Assembly: GCA_031213475.1 (NCBI GenBank)
Contig: JARUPZ010000021.1
Location: forward strand, 4,502,438-4,566,437
Direction of reading: 5' to 3'
DNA from: Nereocystis luetkeana
Lineage: Eukaryota; Sar; Phaeophyceae; Laminariales; Laminariaceae
Length of the DNA stretch: 64,000 bases
The notes beneath the pieces were generated by a model. That model made no database searches. It saw nothing but the letters and a program-made list of their open reading frames with translations, and was not told the origin of the DNA. Both the position numbers and the translations under genes were made by a program. Positions 23,401-35,573 of this stretch are shown here, one piece after another (the first letter of the stretch is position 1; each line of letters opens with the position of its first letter).

Positions 23401-26400
23401 CCGTTTTGGGTGCAAACCACTCAAATTTGAAGCAGATGGTCCCCAAAACGGGACTGCAGTCCTAACAGTCCCAAAAGGGTTGAAAGCGCAGCTATTAATA
23501 CCATGCGCGTACTACGGTGCAGGGGTGCACCCTGAACTCTCTGAGGTTCCTCGCTCGATTGTAGTGTAGAAGTTCTCTCACCGCCCAAAAACGCACGAAA
23601 GACAGACCCCCAAGATAGATAATCCCACGACCTGGCAACGTTTGGCGGGTATGAAACGAATGCCTGGTATATGTCAACGCCACAGTAACGGTATTTTCAG
23701 CGACACTAGGTGCTTCCTCGGTGCCTTCAAGGGTGGCCGTCGGTCGGAAGTGTCTTGGCCCTTGGCCCACAATGGTACGGTACGGGCCCGCCAACGACAA
23801 ACTCCTCATCTGGGACGCCATCTTCACACAACCTTGAGCATAGCATATAATGTAGGATTTAGTCTAGAGTTCACCACTGAGCCGTTTTTTTCTTTAGCCG
23901 ATTTTCTTAGGGGAGACCCAAAAGTGGGCACTATGTTCTTTATTGGACACTTTCTTATTGGCGGGCCTGTTCTGTGTAGCGTTATCTCCCTCGCAGCACG
24001 CGTGTCATCGTAATCGTATGCGCTGCATGCGGCGGTAGCACTGAACCCACCCTCCCTTTCCCTTTGGGATGCCGCTGTGATGCGACGAACGGACCTCTAC
24101 CCCAGAGCCGTTGGTGTACCACCCTGTCTCGAAACGTAAGGGCAGTTTGTATGTTCATTTTTTAGTCCCAAAAGGTCCTTGAATTTTGGGACAAGAGAGG
24201 TTCTACGGGGGGCCATAGTAAATAGGACCTACGGTACACACAAACACCTATATATTTACCTATTTTTACTAGCATTATTTGGTCCTATTTAATATGCCCC
24301 CCCGTGAATGGGTGTTTTTGGCTACAGCAGCGCACCAGTAGCCGGTAACTAGCCTTGTAGCCTCTTACCGGGTCACTGGTGGGTCACGGCATCTTCTACA
24401 GCAGGCAGGCGCATTTCGCAGGCCTATCTGGTCGAGTACAGCACGGAGTGCTATTAAAGCGCTGACAAGATCAGGTCATCGCTTCCCACTGTTCACGATC
24501 TAGATATTCCAAGGCAGATCCGCTCCCGGTATTGTAATGTCTGGTTTACGATGAAGCTCATGTCGCCGGCGGGTGGGACCCGTAAAATCCGTATGATCTA
24601 CAGTACGTAACGCAAGTTTCCTGGGTTGGATCTGTTCTATATACTCGTATGCAGATTATGCACAACCTCTTCACAGCGGCAGGTGAGGAACTGATATAGA
24701 TGATCTATCTGTAGATCACGATCTGTGGATGATCAGTTCGAGGTGTGCAAGAGTACTATGAGCTGCATCGCAGCGCCGGCGCCGCTAGTGTATTCGTGAC
24801 GCCGTGACTGCCTTGTGCCCGCCCGACAGGTTATGCGAATACGAGAGCCGCAGGCTACCGGCCTCCTGTTCCAGTCGGGCAAGCTGGTGGTGACAGGGGC
24901 TACGGGCATCGAAGCTGCGAGGGAAGCGGCGCAAAAGTTCGTCGCCGTGGTGGAAAGCTTGGGGCTGAAGCCTTCTTTCGCGTGAGTCACGAGGCTAGTC
25001 GGTGAACTGCAGGTCGTACGGTAGTGGCCCCTCTATAGTGCCGGTTGAGTTACTGCCGGCGTGCCCGCTACAGTGCCTGTGGAGTCGTTTGGCACAGATG
25101 AGACCCACCAGTGTGGCAGTTACGTGTGCGGAGTTGGGCCGGCCGCTATATATATAGTGTCGGTGTTGTTGGCTGGCGCGTGTACCTGCAATGTAGCGGG
25201 ACCACCGCTGTAACCTTCTCCCAGCGCTCGGACCACTACAAGGAGGGTGGGTGGTGAGTGGTGTTGGTGGTGATATGTGGCAAGTGCTATTACGGGGGAC
25301 CGTAGTAAATAGGATCAAATATTGTGAGTAAAAATACGTGAATGTACAGTTTTTTTTGTGTGTACTGCAGGTCCTATACTATGGCCCCCCGTAATAGTAC
25401 GATGGGTGTAGATCCTGATCCTGTCAATATTGTTTTCCTGGGTCTCCTCCTCACTTGAGGAAGTCTTGTGCCTCCATACCTGCAGTAGGCTTTGAGAAAC
25501 CATACGATCGCAACCCGATGGCCTGTACAGGTACACAACGAACAGCATGTACCAGGCGAAGCACAAATAGTGTCCTGACGATATTGGGTACCAGCCACCT
25601 AGTTGAGGAGGTACGGCAGTCACGAATGACTTTAGGCCAGAAATTGCCACACCCTTCGTAACACGCGCCTGGCGGGTGGTGGTGGTGGTGGCAGTAGCGG
25701 AGGGTGGTGGTGGTCTGATTCTGGCTGGTGTGCTCTCGCCGCCGGAGCAGATCGATGAGACAGCTTAGACGTAACCGCAGACTCTACGTATTCATAAATT
25801 GCTACCTGGTTAACTTACACTTCAATACCCTGTTTTTATTTATTTATTTCTACCTGGTAGTAGCTTAGCCTTCCAGCTTTCACGGCAGACGTTTCAACGT
25901 GGAAAATTCAAGAAAGGAAATATTCGCGTACCGCAGTGCAGGTATACCTCGTACCTGGTCTAACCCTCGAGCGACGGCGAAACACGTCGTATATGAAGCT
26001 GAGGCGGTGGAAACGTGGTCGTAGTTCTAAAGGGGATCAGCAGCAAGCAATAGCTACAACTAAAGCGGCTACAACACAATTTCTTGTCCTTGCGTACCGA
26101 TGGCGCGCTGATCGTTCCGCGATGATCCCTCCCCCTTGTATGCCGCGCCGCTACCGCTGCTGCACGTTGTCGGGCGGTGCCTCCCTTATCATTCTTGCCA
26201 GAAACTTTGCCATACAGAACATGGTGGCCACGGCAGAGATGGACTACGGGATCAACCTCGAGCTCATGGTGTACTCGCACGCAAGGTTCGAGGATGGGAG
26301 AGGGCGGCTGTGTACCGTCAAAGCGAGAAAACAGAAGCAAGAACAAGGAACAAGAAACAGCGCCGACGATGTCGACAACTACTGCACGTTAGGGTTGAAA

Positions 26401-29400
26401 AAAAAACCACGTCCTCCCCGTTTTCCCGAGTGCACGGGAGTCGGACGCGTTACCGCTGCGCACTGAAAGGCTGATTCTACTATAATTCCAAGTATTCCGT
26501 CCCCGAAATATGGTTACAATTCTATTATTACAGCAGTAGCGCCGGTTGAGTAGTGCCGTTTGCCCGCTTAGCACGGCTCGTATGTCGTTCGTCAGTTTCG
26601 TGGTTCACAGCTTAGACTTGCCTGATAGCCATACCAGGTAGCCCCGAACCCCGGCTTTCGGGAGTTCTCATGTGTAAAGGCGTCACGTTGGTGCACAAAA
26701 GTACCGAAGTAAGGCACATGAGGCACGAAATGGTGTCTTAAGTAAACCCTTCGCACGGAAAAAATAGGCATGCCTTAGCAGGCAGGTCTTCAGAGTACTG
26801 GTCCGTTTGCTCTCCTCCTCCGCACGTTCCCGTACGGTACGAAACCGTTTTCGTTTTCTACGTTTCTCCGCGCCACGTTGTGCTATCTACATACGTACAG
26901 GTGGTGCATGTACGAGCCGGAGCTGTTTCCCGGGTTGGTGTACCAGACCGCGCAGAGGGGTGTGGTTGCCCACGTTTTCTCCTCCGGACGCGTGAGTCAA
27001 CTTTCTATACGTAGATAGAGAGTCTCGCTCTCGGGCGTGCGTTGAAGCTGGATAGTACTTCTCGAAGCCCATTAGTGCAAAAATGGTAGTCAGGGGGAGG
27101 GGGGGCGGGCGAACTCCTTGTTACTTGCCTTTGTCAATTTACCACTGATCACGGATCACTTTCCATCCTTAAGGGACACCTCTAACATTCGGGCCCATGT
27201 TACGTATGTTTCATGTAGAGGCGGCGGGGGGGGGGGGGGGGGGGTACTCGATAGGATGGATGTACTCGATCTCATGCATGGCCGTAGTCGTATGACCATA
27301 GACCCTCGCATCCCTACGATGCCGGGACGGAGCATGTCGGGTTTTCACCGACCAGGCAGACATTGCTTGCACCAAGCGCGAAGCGCCGTGAGGTGTCTGG
27401 CGAGTCGCATGAAGGGTGAGCTGTATCCCACTAAGAACCGCTTGTGAGGCGGACTTGCATATGGACGACAGCTTCAATGAGTTGATTTAATTTCCGGTGT
27501 AGGCATTTCCAGAGACAGCAATGGGAGTACTATGTAACTGCCTCTTGGGTGCCTTACCTTGAACACTACGTGATACGATCATTCCCCTTGTGCGGAGTAA
27601 AGGTAATTTACCTCGCACAAGTGATCTAACTCGACAACCAGCTGTGGGTAACCGCCAAAAAAACAAAACAAAAAAACGGTGCCTTGGTTGTCTAGCTCAC
27701 AGCGGCATGTTTTACAGTGTCGTTGCCAACCGACGCCAACCCAACCTATATAAAATTTGAGGGGGGGGGGGGGTCCGAGACATGTCCTAGTTTTGGGTGT
27801 TGCATTTTCTTATAAAAACGGCGGGGAAGGGGGGGGGGGGGGGGGTCCGAGTCAAGTCGTAGCTCTGAGTATTGCGTGTTATCACTGGTAGCCAGGTATA
27901 GCCGAACCAACTGGTGTGACGGCGGCCGAAACAAACGCTGGCGACTTCCCGAAAAGCGCAGCCGTGACTTTGAGTACCATCGTCCCATTGACCCTGGTAG
28001 CATCCAGGGGAGGAGGTACGTACTACCTGTAGGACACGCGCGACCGATTTATCACGAAGCTTTTGCAAAGTCCAGTATCGATTGATCGGGAGAACTCGCA
28101 GCTGATGGATGTGTGTGCGTTTTAGTTTCTTAATAAACACGTACCAGGTATTATACTGATGGCGGAATCACAAGCTCGGTAGTCGGGTAGCTTGGGCTTT
28201 CAGTGACCATGTGCGGTAAGACGTCTCTGGCGGCGTGAACGTATTCTGTCGGGACCTCCTGCTTCAAAAAATAAAAAATAGGTTTTGTGTTTTTTCGTTT
28301 CCCATGTCGGAACCTCGGCTGCATTGTTCCCGAGCCGAGACGTCCGCGTCGTGATCTCCAAAATCCCCTTCTTGTTCGTGTTCCCTTGACGCATGCTACG
28401 GTATGTAGGATTACTGGACTTCTTCATTTTCTGAGGCTCTGTATATATGATATTGTATCGCGCTATAGATTTGGTTATGAGATAGCCCGTAGTATCAAAG
28501 CCCTGAGTACCCTTGGAGTATTATCGGGGCTCTGAAGTTTCCCTTGCAGTACACTGGTTATGTCAACCGATAGGAGGAGAGTAGACAAGCGCCCGAGGCA
28601 AGTTCCTCGGACAAGCGTATTTTCCCGTCTACCGGATTAGTAGAATGAGAGCAGAGTGGGCTTGATGCCTCGAACCTCTCAACAGCTTTCCTGTCTCTCA
28701 TCATGAAGAGGAGTGATACGACAACACAAAAAGAAGTCTCCTGAACAAGAGAAGCTGCCTTCCTAGCCGGTTCAGGTAGTCCCTGCTTTCCATCCCCTTA
28801 CCACGATACTCGGGTTCTACTACAGCTCCTTGACATTAAGGAGATTTTATACTGCTGTTAGTACTATTACAGTTGTGCTATTAGTGCCCCACCCGAAAAC
28901 TGATTTTTGGAGAGAATTGAACGCTTAGCCGGATGACCAGCCCGTATATATAGCCTGGCCTGTATCGGGAATGGTACTGCTGTAAAGCATTCACTTCTGC
29001 ATTGCAACGATAGTGAATGGTAGTTCCTCGGTCGAGAAGCCCCGCCCATCTGAAGTATCAGCCTTGCAAGGCAAAATGTGCGACGTTTGCCTTGCAAGGC
29101 AAATGTGCTATAGGGCATGCCCTATCGTACCACGCGTGTCCCCCTTTCAACCAAGTGTTTTGCGGTGCGCGCTGGGCGTTGCGTTCGACTACTGTATGTT
29201 TTTGCGTTGTGAGGTCAGCGTAAATCGAAGGCGGATGGTTGTGGGTCAAACCGCGTGTGTGTCGTGCTAATTTTCGGATGGCTACCCACTCGAAATTCCT
29301 CGTGTGGTCCGAAAATTCATGTCTGTGACGAAGCGCGCGCGCACGACCCGATCCCTCGTCACGTGTAGTATGTCGCACACCAACGCCTATATATTTGCCA

Positions 29401-30114
29401 ATAGCTTTTGAAATGCAAGGACCGTTTGTGTATTAATATTGTATACCAGGTATACAGATGTTCATAACTTTTCGGGACAGATTGGCCAGTCTGACCGTGA
29501 ACATTATTTTGGATACACCCCTCAAATCCTTCGAATATCCCTTGTATTTTGCGATCAGGGGGTACCAGGTTATCCCTTGTAATCGGCGATCAGGCTGGTC
29601 CCAGCTTCATCCCTTGCATTCACGATCAGGCTGGTGCCAGGTATAAGAGGCTATCCTTCCAATTTCCCTCATGACATATTTACGTATTTACGACCAAATA
29701 GATGCCAGGTAGGGTACATGAATACTCCTAGGCTATGACGAGCTTTTTTGTTTTGTGATCGTCTTGAGTTCGTGTACAGGCACTCGCTATATCATCACCG
29801 CAATTGTATATCATCCGTGGGAGCCCTAACTAACCCCAACCCTTTCCTCTGTATAGTGCGCTGTAAAAAAAAAACTGGTATGACTGTAGTTCCACGTGTT
29901 TGGTCCCCACAAGCGGAGTGCAGTCCTTGAGGCCTAAATTATTATTAATCGCCTTCTGGTATCGTACGCGCGACGGAATTCCACGTCTTCTGTTTTTTTT
30001 TGCAATCAGGTGGCGCTAACGGGCGCGAAGCACGAAGACCATCTCAACGACGCATTGCTTCACTTACTGCCCATCCTAGAGATGTACAAGCAGCCGGACG
30101 CTCCAGCGTTGTAA
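20310..30114 (+). CDS. TBP: TATA-box-binding protein (TBP), six exons, polyQ N-terminus
   Basis: Exons 20310-20489, 22992-23216, 24830-24981, 26202-26285, 26901-26991 and 30010-30114 (TAA) join in phase to 278 residues; all introns are GT-AG. The ATG at 20310 has a strong context (accATGG). Residues 34-68 are glutamine (27 in exon 1, 8 in exon 2), followed by Gln/Glu and a Pro-rich stretch. The core begins near residue 96 with two imperfect repeats. Repeat 1 shows NAEYNPKK, MRIREP and LLFQSGKLVVTGA. Repeat 2 shows FAIQNMVATAEM, YEPELFPGLVY and VFSSGRVALTGAK. These are TBP hallmarks: the saddle binds the TATA minor groove and nucleates Pol I, II and III initiation complexes in the nucleus. Of the four intercalating Phe, three are present (149, 223, 240) and the first is Leu132. 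The core is divergent, so a TBP-related factor is a less likely alternative. Confidence 0.93.
20409..20489 (+). repeat. Coding CAG/CAA microsatellite (TBP polyQ)
   Basis: The tract is CAG x7, CAA x17, CAG x3, all in frame and ending exactly at the exon 1 donor (CAG|GTGACT). The CAA interruption in the middle would be expected to stabilise the tract against slippage. The next exon resumes with eight more glutamine codons (22992-23015). Confidence 0.95.
21706..21957 (-). CDS. Small antisense ORF in TBP intron 1, unknown
   Basis: An 83-residue minus-strand ORF begins with ATG in good context (ccATGG) just downstream of a TATATAT sequence. It has a protein-like acidic/basic composition, including TTDDEEVDIQAPKNYRRYLE and MASELESLLGRWM. 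It runs into the complement of a C run, after which the reading becomes basic and uninformative. I do not recognise it. It could be a truncated transposon ORF, a nested gene exon, or chance. Confidence 0.25.
   Translation of the reverse strand: MATRPVPWRTLETTTDDEEVDIQAPKNYRRYLEVERRAMASELESLLGRWMSESESGGERGGVLLSRIVFLRLEDCISPNRYN
22645..22795 (+). repeat. Family L repeat copy 2
   Basis: See the copy at 11828. It lies in TBP intron 1. Confidence 0.75.
23384..23484 (+). repeat. Family C palindromic MITE
   Basis: GACTGCAGTCCCGTTTTGGG and CCCCAAAACGGGACTGCAGT are inverted arms; it lies in TBP intron 2. Confidence 0.9.
24204..24307 (-). repeat. Family B palindromic MITE
   Basis: TACGGGGGGCCATAGTAAAT and GGTCCTATTTAATATGCCCC arms; it lies in TBP intron 2. 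Confidence 0.9.
24595..24735 (-). repeat. Family F repeat
   Basis: GGGTTGGATCTGTTC, CAGCGGCAGGTGAGGAAC and ATCTATCTGTAGATCACGAT recur, inverted, in 46100-46425 and 60925-61190. Confidence 0.6.
25030..25200 (-). repeat. Family M palindromic MITE
   Basis: TATATATAGTGTCGG and GTTGTTGGCTGGCGCG are the reverse complement of the 2288 copy. Confidence 0.55.
25285..25397 (+). repeat. Family B palindromic MITE
   Basis: ATTACGGGGGACCGTAGTAA and TATGGCCCCCCGTAATAG arms; it lies in TBP intron 3. Confidence 0.9.
27085..27225 (-). repeat. Family K repeat, G-run start
   Basis: A G run is followed by TTGTTACTTGCCTTTGTCA, CACTTTCCATCC and GGGACACCTCTAACATTCG. It begins about 95 bases after the TBP exon 5 donor. 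Confidence 0.85.
27225..27757 (-). repeat. Family A repeat, full length
   Basis: It starts with a G run and GTACTCGAT and ends CCGACGCCAACCCAACCTAT. This is the best full-length copy (about 530 bp) and defines both termini. Confidence 0.92.
27760..27885 (+). repeat. Duplicated G-run unit
   Basis: Two consecutive segments each consist of a G run followed by GTCCGAGnCA(A/T)GTC and a T/A-rich tail (27763 and 27829), another short repeat with a G-run end. Confidence 0.6.
28150..30009. other. TBP intron 5, right part
   Basis: No exon candidate fits phase 0. It has a palindrome TTGCCTTGCAAGGCAA near 29080, a short repeat of CCTTGTAATCGGCGATCAGG type near 29530-29640, and a degenerate family C half (29877-29935). 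Confidence 0.5.
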
Positions 30115-31149
30115 CGCGGCTGGGCTAGCGAGGCGCACTCCGCGGAGCTATGTACTCGCGCCACGCAGCACTATGTGCACCTACGTCTCTTGCAAGTATT
30201 TTTTGTTGTCCAGGCTTCAGCTTGACACCGATGCTCAGCGATAACTTTGTGGGGGTATTGTGGCGTATTTCGGTCAAGCTCCAATGTGAGCGCTCTTTGC
30301 CCTGGTTGATGTGAGAGGGGTCACCAATGTCGTTACGCCTTCCTCGAATATTTGTAGGTGTGTTGATACTTTGTATGGCATTTTGAGGGTGGTTGTTAAC
30401 GACAATTATTTATACTTTGTATGGTATTTTGAGGTTGATTGTTAACGGCTGTCACGCCCAATCCAACTCTAACTCCGAGTAGTTTCCCCCCGGAAAGGGG
30501 GTGCGGGTATGACGGGCTAAACGACCGCCGCAAGTAAATACTCTAAGCAGCCCCTCTGTGTTTGCGTACGATTGCGCAGTAGGAATAAAATACGGTGATG
30601 ATGTAGGTACTGCAACGAAACTGTTCACCTTTTTGGTACCTACAGTTGACATAGCGACCTACAAGGCGGTTTCGAAGGGATGAATGACGGGCGCAAGAAT
30701 CTAAGCAGCCCCTCTGTGTTGTGTGTACACGATCGCGCAAGAATCAAGTGCGGTGATTGTGTACAGTGGGCACTGCTAACTGTTCGCCCTTTTGGTACCC
30801 AGGCAGGGTGACCCACTAAGCGATATGCCCGGTCTTGTCGACGTTTTAGTCAGAGCGTCCAACAGAGTTAAATTTTGTAGTTTTTTATTTGATCATCATG
30901 CTACGCCCATATTTACACCGACCTATGTTGCAAATTCGGACGCATACGTCCCCTATCCCCTACCCCGTCGTCGCTCCTAGCGTTCCTTCCTGTGACCGAT
31001 GGTTGATGCCGTAACCGCCCTTTTTTTTCGGACGTTATCCCCCCTCTGAATCCCCGAGAGGTTTAGTTTAGGGCAGTTGAACGAAACCGACCCGTCTTCG
31101 TTGTACATACCGCGGCCTGAAACGCATTTCACAACGTGAGCGTATTGTG

Positions 31150-31268
31150 TGTAGGGGGGGTACTCGTTCGGTGCTTGCCTTGTGTCATTCGATCATTGAC
31201 CACACATACACCCCTTTCAAGACGGAGCACCGCCCCTACTCTCGATAGAGCTACCTCCAACAGAGCGT
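31150..31268 (-). repeat. Family K repeat
   Basis: GGGGGGGTACTCGTTCGGTG, CATTCGATCATTGACC, CCTTTCAAGACGGAGCACC and AGCTACCTCCAACAG. Confidence 0.8.
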
Positions 31269-33016
31269 GGCCTGGGGGGTGGTTCTTGGCACCGTGTTGT
31301 AATGTGTATGCCTGCTGGGCCAGGCGGTATTATTCTCCGCGTAAACGCATGCATGGCAATGACCCGTCGGCTTTTCATTGCCGTTCAAAAATGTTGTGGG
31401 ATATCCCCAACTTTGGTTGTCGTGATCTATCAGGACGTCAGGAACATCGAGCGAGTGTGCCGTTGTTGTGGTTGTTGATCTAACACTATTGGCTCATGGC
31501 CTTAATCTAGCCCATGATCACGAAAAAGGCTCAACAAGTGCATGAAGATGACCAGGGGGGTTTCACTGGTTTTCCTCGAAGAAAGCTTTCGTGGCTGCTT
31601 GTGTTCCGTACGGGAAGGACGTTCATGCCGATATTTTCTTATCTCGACGTGAATGCCGGTAGTAGTATTATAGTCTACCATGTGGTAGGCCCGACGGTTT
31701 GGCAATACGAACAGTCACACGGTTTTGGGGACAAACTACTTGAAATCGACTATTAAGAGGCTCATACTTGCAGTAGTAGTGCTGAAACGGCCAAGCAGGA
31801 CGAAGATAATGTAGCGAACAGCAACGACAACGTAGTGCGTACGTAGGGAGCCGTAACCTTATACTTGCTACTTTCTGGGGGAAGAACCTGGCTGGGCAAA
31901 ACCTGTAGAGCCCCTCCCTGTCTGGCGGTGCTTTTTTTCTTGCGGCGCACGACTTGAAAATCTCAGCTAGTTTTTTACCAGGTAAACCACCAGTACTTCT
32001 AGCGTCGACAACTGATACTTTCCATCTGTGTATCGGTACGGTTCACCAGCATGCTATGTCATTGACTATTTCCCAGCGGCAGGAGTTAACCAGGGGCGTT
32101 CTGAACTTTCTCCTTTTTTTGTATCTGCTCAAAACATATTACTCCGGAGTATGTATTATATATTCCGATACTTTCGTTTGTGCTTTGTCATGCAAACCAG
32201 ATAGAAGATGATCAATCGCGCCGTTCGTCCCATGTTATCACAGATTCCTGTCCTCCACGATAGATTTGAACTGTACCCACTCGAGTCATATATATGCCAG
32301 ATTCCTGCATCCCTACCTTTTAATCGGGTGTCACCTCGTCGTAGATTTCGAACGCCACTCACATTCTTGGGACCACTTTGTGTGGGTTGGATTTCGCTTA
32401 TAATGGCAAAAAGTGCACGACCTGTCATGGGTCTCTCTCCACACAGGCGGACTTTCGCGCCCCCCGTCCTGCCGACGACGCCATGTCTGATAGTATAGGG
32501 TATAGGGGATATATATAGCTGACAAACGGATAACAAAAGGGGCAGTATGGGGCAGGCCCGACTACTGTAATGCAGGTCGGCGTAGACGCGTGTACTTGCT
32601 CACAGAGATTGATGTCTTATCTTGATTCCCACTTTCCTGGCTCTCAGAGAGTTCTGAGAACAGGGGGGGGCTATATAAATTATTTGCGTGGCGCGTTTCA
32701 TCAGAAACACGCCACCTCGACAATAATAGAGGGAAACGGGATCATGAATACCATGACATTACTCACATAGGGCCGCAGGTGGGCGACAATATAGGGAGAT
32801 ATACCACTCGCGCGCAGCATAGATAGGTGGATTGTGATGCTCACACTCACTCGTGCTGTACTTGAAAAGAACGACTCGACGTGTATTGGTTGTTTTGTAT
32901 GCCAAACCTACCTGTCTGTGTGGTAATAGTACCAGGTAGGTATAGTACGTACGTGATTGACACAAAAAGCACACCCTGTTACTTCGCATTCTATAAATTC
33001 TTTAATTTTTGTTACC

Positions 33017-33026
33017 GCTACTGCTG

Positions 33027-33061
<35 letters not shown>

Positions 33062-33095
33062 GCTATTAAATACTATTATTATTATTATTATTTAT
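33017..33095 (+). repeat. (CTA)n then (TAT)n microsatellite
   Basis: About 14 CTA units are followed by about 9 TAT units. Confidence 0.95.
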
Positions 33096-33195
33096 CTTGC
33101 CATCCGACAATGTGCAGCATTATATTCAACACGGGTCACTCATAACTTTCCCGAAAGAAGAAAACCTCGGAAACAAAAAGAAACCCATACACGAG
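33095..33195 (+). repeat. Family G repeat
   Basis: CCGACAATGTGCAGCAT, GGTCACTCATAA and CCGAAAGAAGAAAACCTC. Confidence 0.8.
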
Positions 33196-33993
33196 TCTCT
33201 ACCTCCCTTCTGTGCCAACTTTCGGCTTGTTTGTCTACTCTTCTATTTATTTGCTGTCTTTGCTCCTTCCTTCTCATTACGTTCTATTCTTCTACAACAA
33301 CAGCAGTAAGTGTTGTACTACACTGTTGTTGTTGTTGTTATTTTAGTGAAGCTTTACCATACATACCCCTATACCCCTGCTGGTTGCTGCTGTATTCTAT
33401 GATTTGCTGCCGTTACAAGTTGTTGTGTTGGTTGCTGCTGTCGATTGTGGTTGTGGAAGCAGAGCGGAGGTATCGCGTGTTGACGTATCATCATCATTTA
33501 TTACCTGGTATTCGTCGCAACGTTTTGCTGACCACGGCAGGCGCGACATTCACCAGCGCCAAGACCAGGTGTTTACAGATAATAGACGTTGTATAATTAA
33601 TATTAATCGATAGATACAACGCCCACAGACTGAGTGGTGACTGCATCGGTGAGCATGGCCGCTACCGTCTCGTAGCGTTTGTCCTACGTACTTGCTACTC
33701 TATCCATACATAATAACATGAGTCGTCGTGCTGTAGGGGGAGAGTAGGACGAGGGGCGGGGGCAAGAACTGAGTCTCTCAGTTGGGGCGAGAAATGGGCG
33801 AGAAATTCGGGGGGGGGACTACCTGGTATTTATTTTCTGGATTCGGGGAGGCGAAAATCCATGGATTATGACTCTATTATCCTAAATGAGGCGTTTTCTT
33901 AGCCGGGGTCCGGGGTGATATCGGGGATTTCCATTTTTTCGCAGTCCGGGTCTGGTCTGGTTGACTCTCTCAACCAACCTTTCTTTCTTCCAG

Positions 33994-35002
33994 CACTCCA
34001 GCGTACTTTCCACCACGCCACGTACGAGGTATCTCCCCAGCCCCCAGTTGTCGTTGCAACCTCTGTACAACAGCTGGACAAAAGAACTCTACGGAGCGTC
34101 TGACCCCGGAGCGACTGACTGCTGTCGGTTTTTGTCCCTCGACCGGGTGCTCTTTGTGAGTATCGATCGGGTCCCCTGTTGCCCACTGTTGTAGAGAGAC
34201 CAAAAAGAAACACGAAAAAAAACGAAACCAGCAAGCCAGGAGGCCGAGTCGGAAACCAGCGGTGGCGGCAGCGGTGGCGGCGCAGCAGCAGCAGCAGCCG
34301 CGGCTGGAGACGGGGCGGAGGGAGAGCGTGCTGAGGGGAATGTGCAGCGCGAGGAGCAAGAGCGGCCTCGCGGGTTTCTTCCGGTGGAAAAAGGTACCAG
34401 GGTACGGCTTTTGTCGTACAGCAGCAAGCAGCAGTACAAACAAGTTCGAGTTTTTTTTCTTTCTCTCCCCTTGTTTTTATCTTACTTTTGTGACTGCCGT
34501 TACTGGTGTGTGCTCTGTCACGCAATGCCAGAAGACGGGTCTTTCGTATATATTGACGCGTCATGGCGTATTTTGGCATTAATATACTACGTTTAGATCA
34601 ATGCGAGCGGTCAGCCAGGGAGTCAAACCGCGGTCTAGAGCTGCTGTGTTGAGGAGCTGCAACCCACTCAATATTTTTCTGATATAACTCTGTCTGTAAA
34701 TGTAAACACCGTTTTCATATTAATATTCGAAATCGGACGGTCCTTACATTTACGTACAAGCAGTTTTAGGTTCCAACAAGCTCTCCTTTCTGTCGTCGGA
34801 ATATGGTATGTATGAATGTGGCTATTATTGATAATAACGCACCGCTCCTGCTGCCGCCCGGCATCCGAGGGCAGCGGTGAACGCTCCGTCACCAACATGG
34901 AAGGTCAGGCACGCGCCAGCTGGCAAGCTCGCGCGGGGTCCAAAGCCGAAGCTTGTCCATCGAGGAGGACCCGAAAGAAAAATCATCTTCGATTCTGTGT
35001 GA
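33994..35002 (+). CDS. Unidentified gene, three C-terminal exons (tentative)
   Basis: Three candidate exons join in phase: 33994-34155 (acceptor with a TTTCTTTCTTCCAG tract, donor TTT|GTGAGT), 34240-34393 (CCAG acceptor, donor AAAG|GTACC) and 34875-35002 (TGA). Visible blocks are LYNSWTKELYGASD and CCRFLSLDRVLF, then an acidic Gly/Ala-rich stretch ending ERPRGFLPVEK, then a basic tail with GKLARGPKPKLVHRGGPERK. An AATAAA lies five bases after the stop. No domain is recognised. Upstream exons must exist; an open stretch near 33460-33570 (YRVLTYHHHLLPGIRRN) is possible but its phase does not fit. Competing frames are open in exon 1, so the model is provisional. Confidence 0.35.
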
Positions 35003-35144
35003 AAATAATAAAGCGCCGCGTTTCGCAACACAATCTCCTGTGTGCTGTGTGACGTGTACCTCGTGTTCACGACCCAGCTCAATGTTGCGTATGATACGGT
35101 ATGATACGATATCATATCATATGATTAAGCAGTTGCCACGTACC

Positions 35145-35236
35145 GTAGCGGGAAGGGGGGAGAAGAGCCTGCTATGTGACCCCGGATCTGAGTTACGAGT
35201 TGGAAGGAGAGAGAGAAGAAGATGTGCGAAGATAAT
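35145..35236 (+). repeat. Family I repeat fragment
   Basis: GGGGAGAAGAGCCTGCTATG and GACCCCGGATCTGAGTTACG match 58660-58800 and 61805-61990. Confidence 0.7.
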
Positions 35237-35247
35237 GAATGGGATAG

Positions 35248-35270
35248 AAAAAAAAAAAAAAAAAAAAAAA
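35248..35270 (+). repeat. 23-base A run
   Basis: The homopolymer directly follows a family I-like segment (GAATGGGATAG), so it could be the tail of a retroposed element. Confidence 0.7.
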
Positions 35271-35483
35271 TATGATACACTAACTGTTGTTACGTTCGCA
35301 TTGTCTCGTCCCGAGCAGTCGAGCAGCCATCCCAGTTATTAATGTTAATACCATTTTGGTAGTTGCTACTCGTATGGAGATAATATTCGATGTTTACAGC
35401 AAGCAGCCGACATTTTCACATGCTTCTTGTACGTACTCACTTAAGTATATACCTGGTACCTGGTATGAGTATACCAGGTATCC

Positions 35484-35573
35484 CTTTTAGAACCGCAGTC
35501 CCGTTTTGGGGGCAAACCAGGCAAATGCTAGGTAGTTTGTCCCCAAAACGAGACTGCGGTTCTAAAAGGGATA
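35484..35573 (+). repeat. Family C palindromic MITE
   Basis: GAACCGCAGTCCCGTTTTGG and GAGACTGCGGTTCTAAAAGG arms. A TACCAGGTA sits 4 bases before the left end. Confidence 0.9.

Larger units (their letters stand above)
30115..33993. other. Intergenic/intronic region after TBP
   Basis: It has two similar segments near 30540 and 30700 (AGCAGCCCCTCTGTGTT). A family K copy (31150-31265), half a family C copy (31715-31755), a family G copy (33095-33195) and CTA/TAT microsatellites follow. A 96-codon + strand ORF at 32208-32498 has no recognisable domain. Confidence 0.5.

Noticed and set aside
32208..32498. 96-codon + strand ORF
   Set aside because: No domain recognised, and the opposite strand is also open over the same interval, so coding strand cannot be argued.
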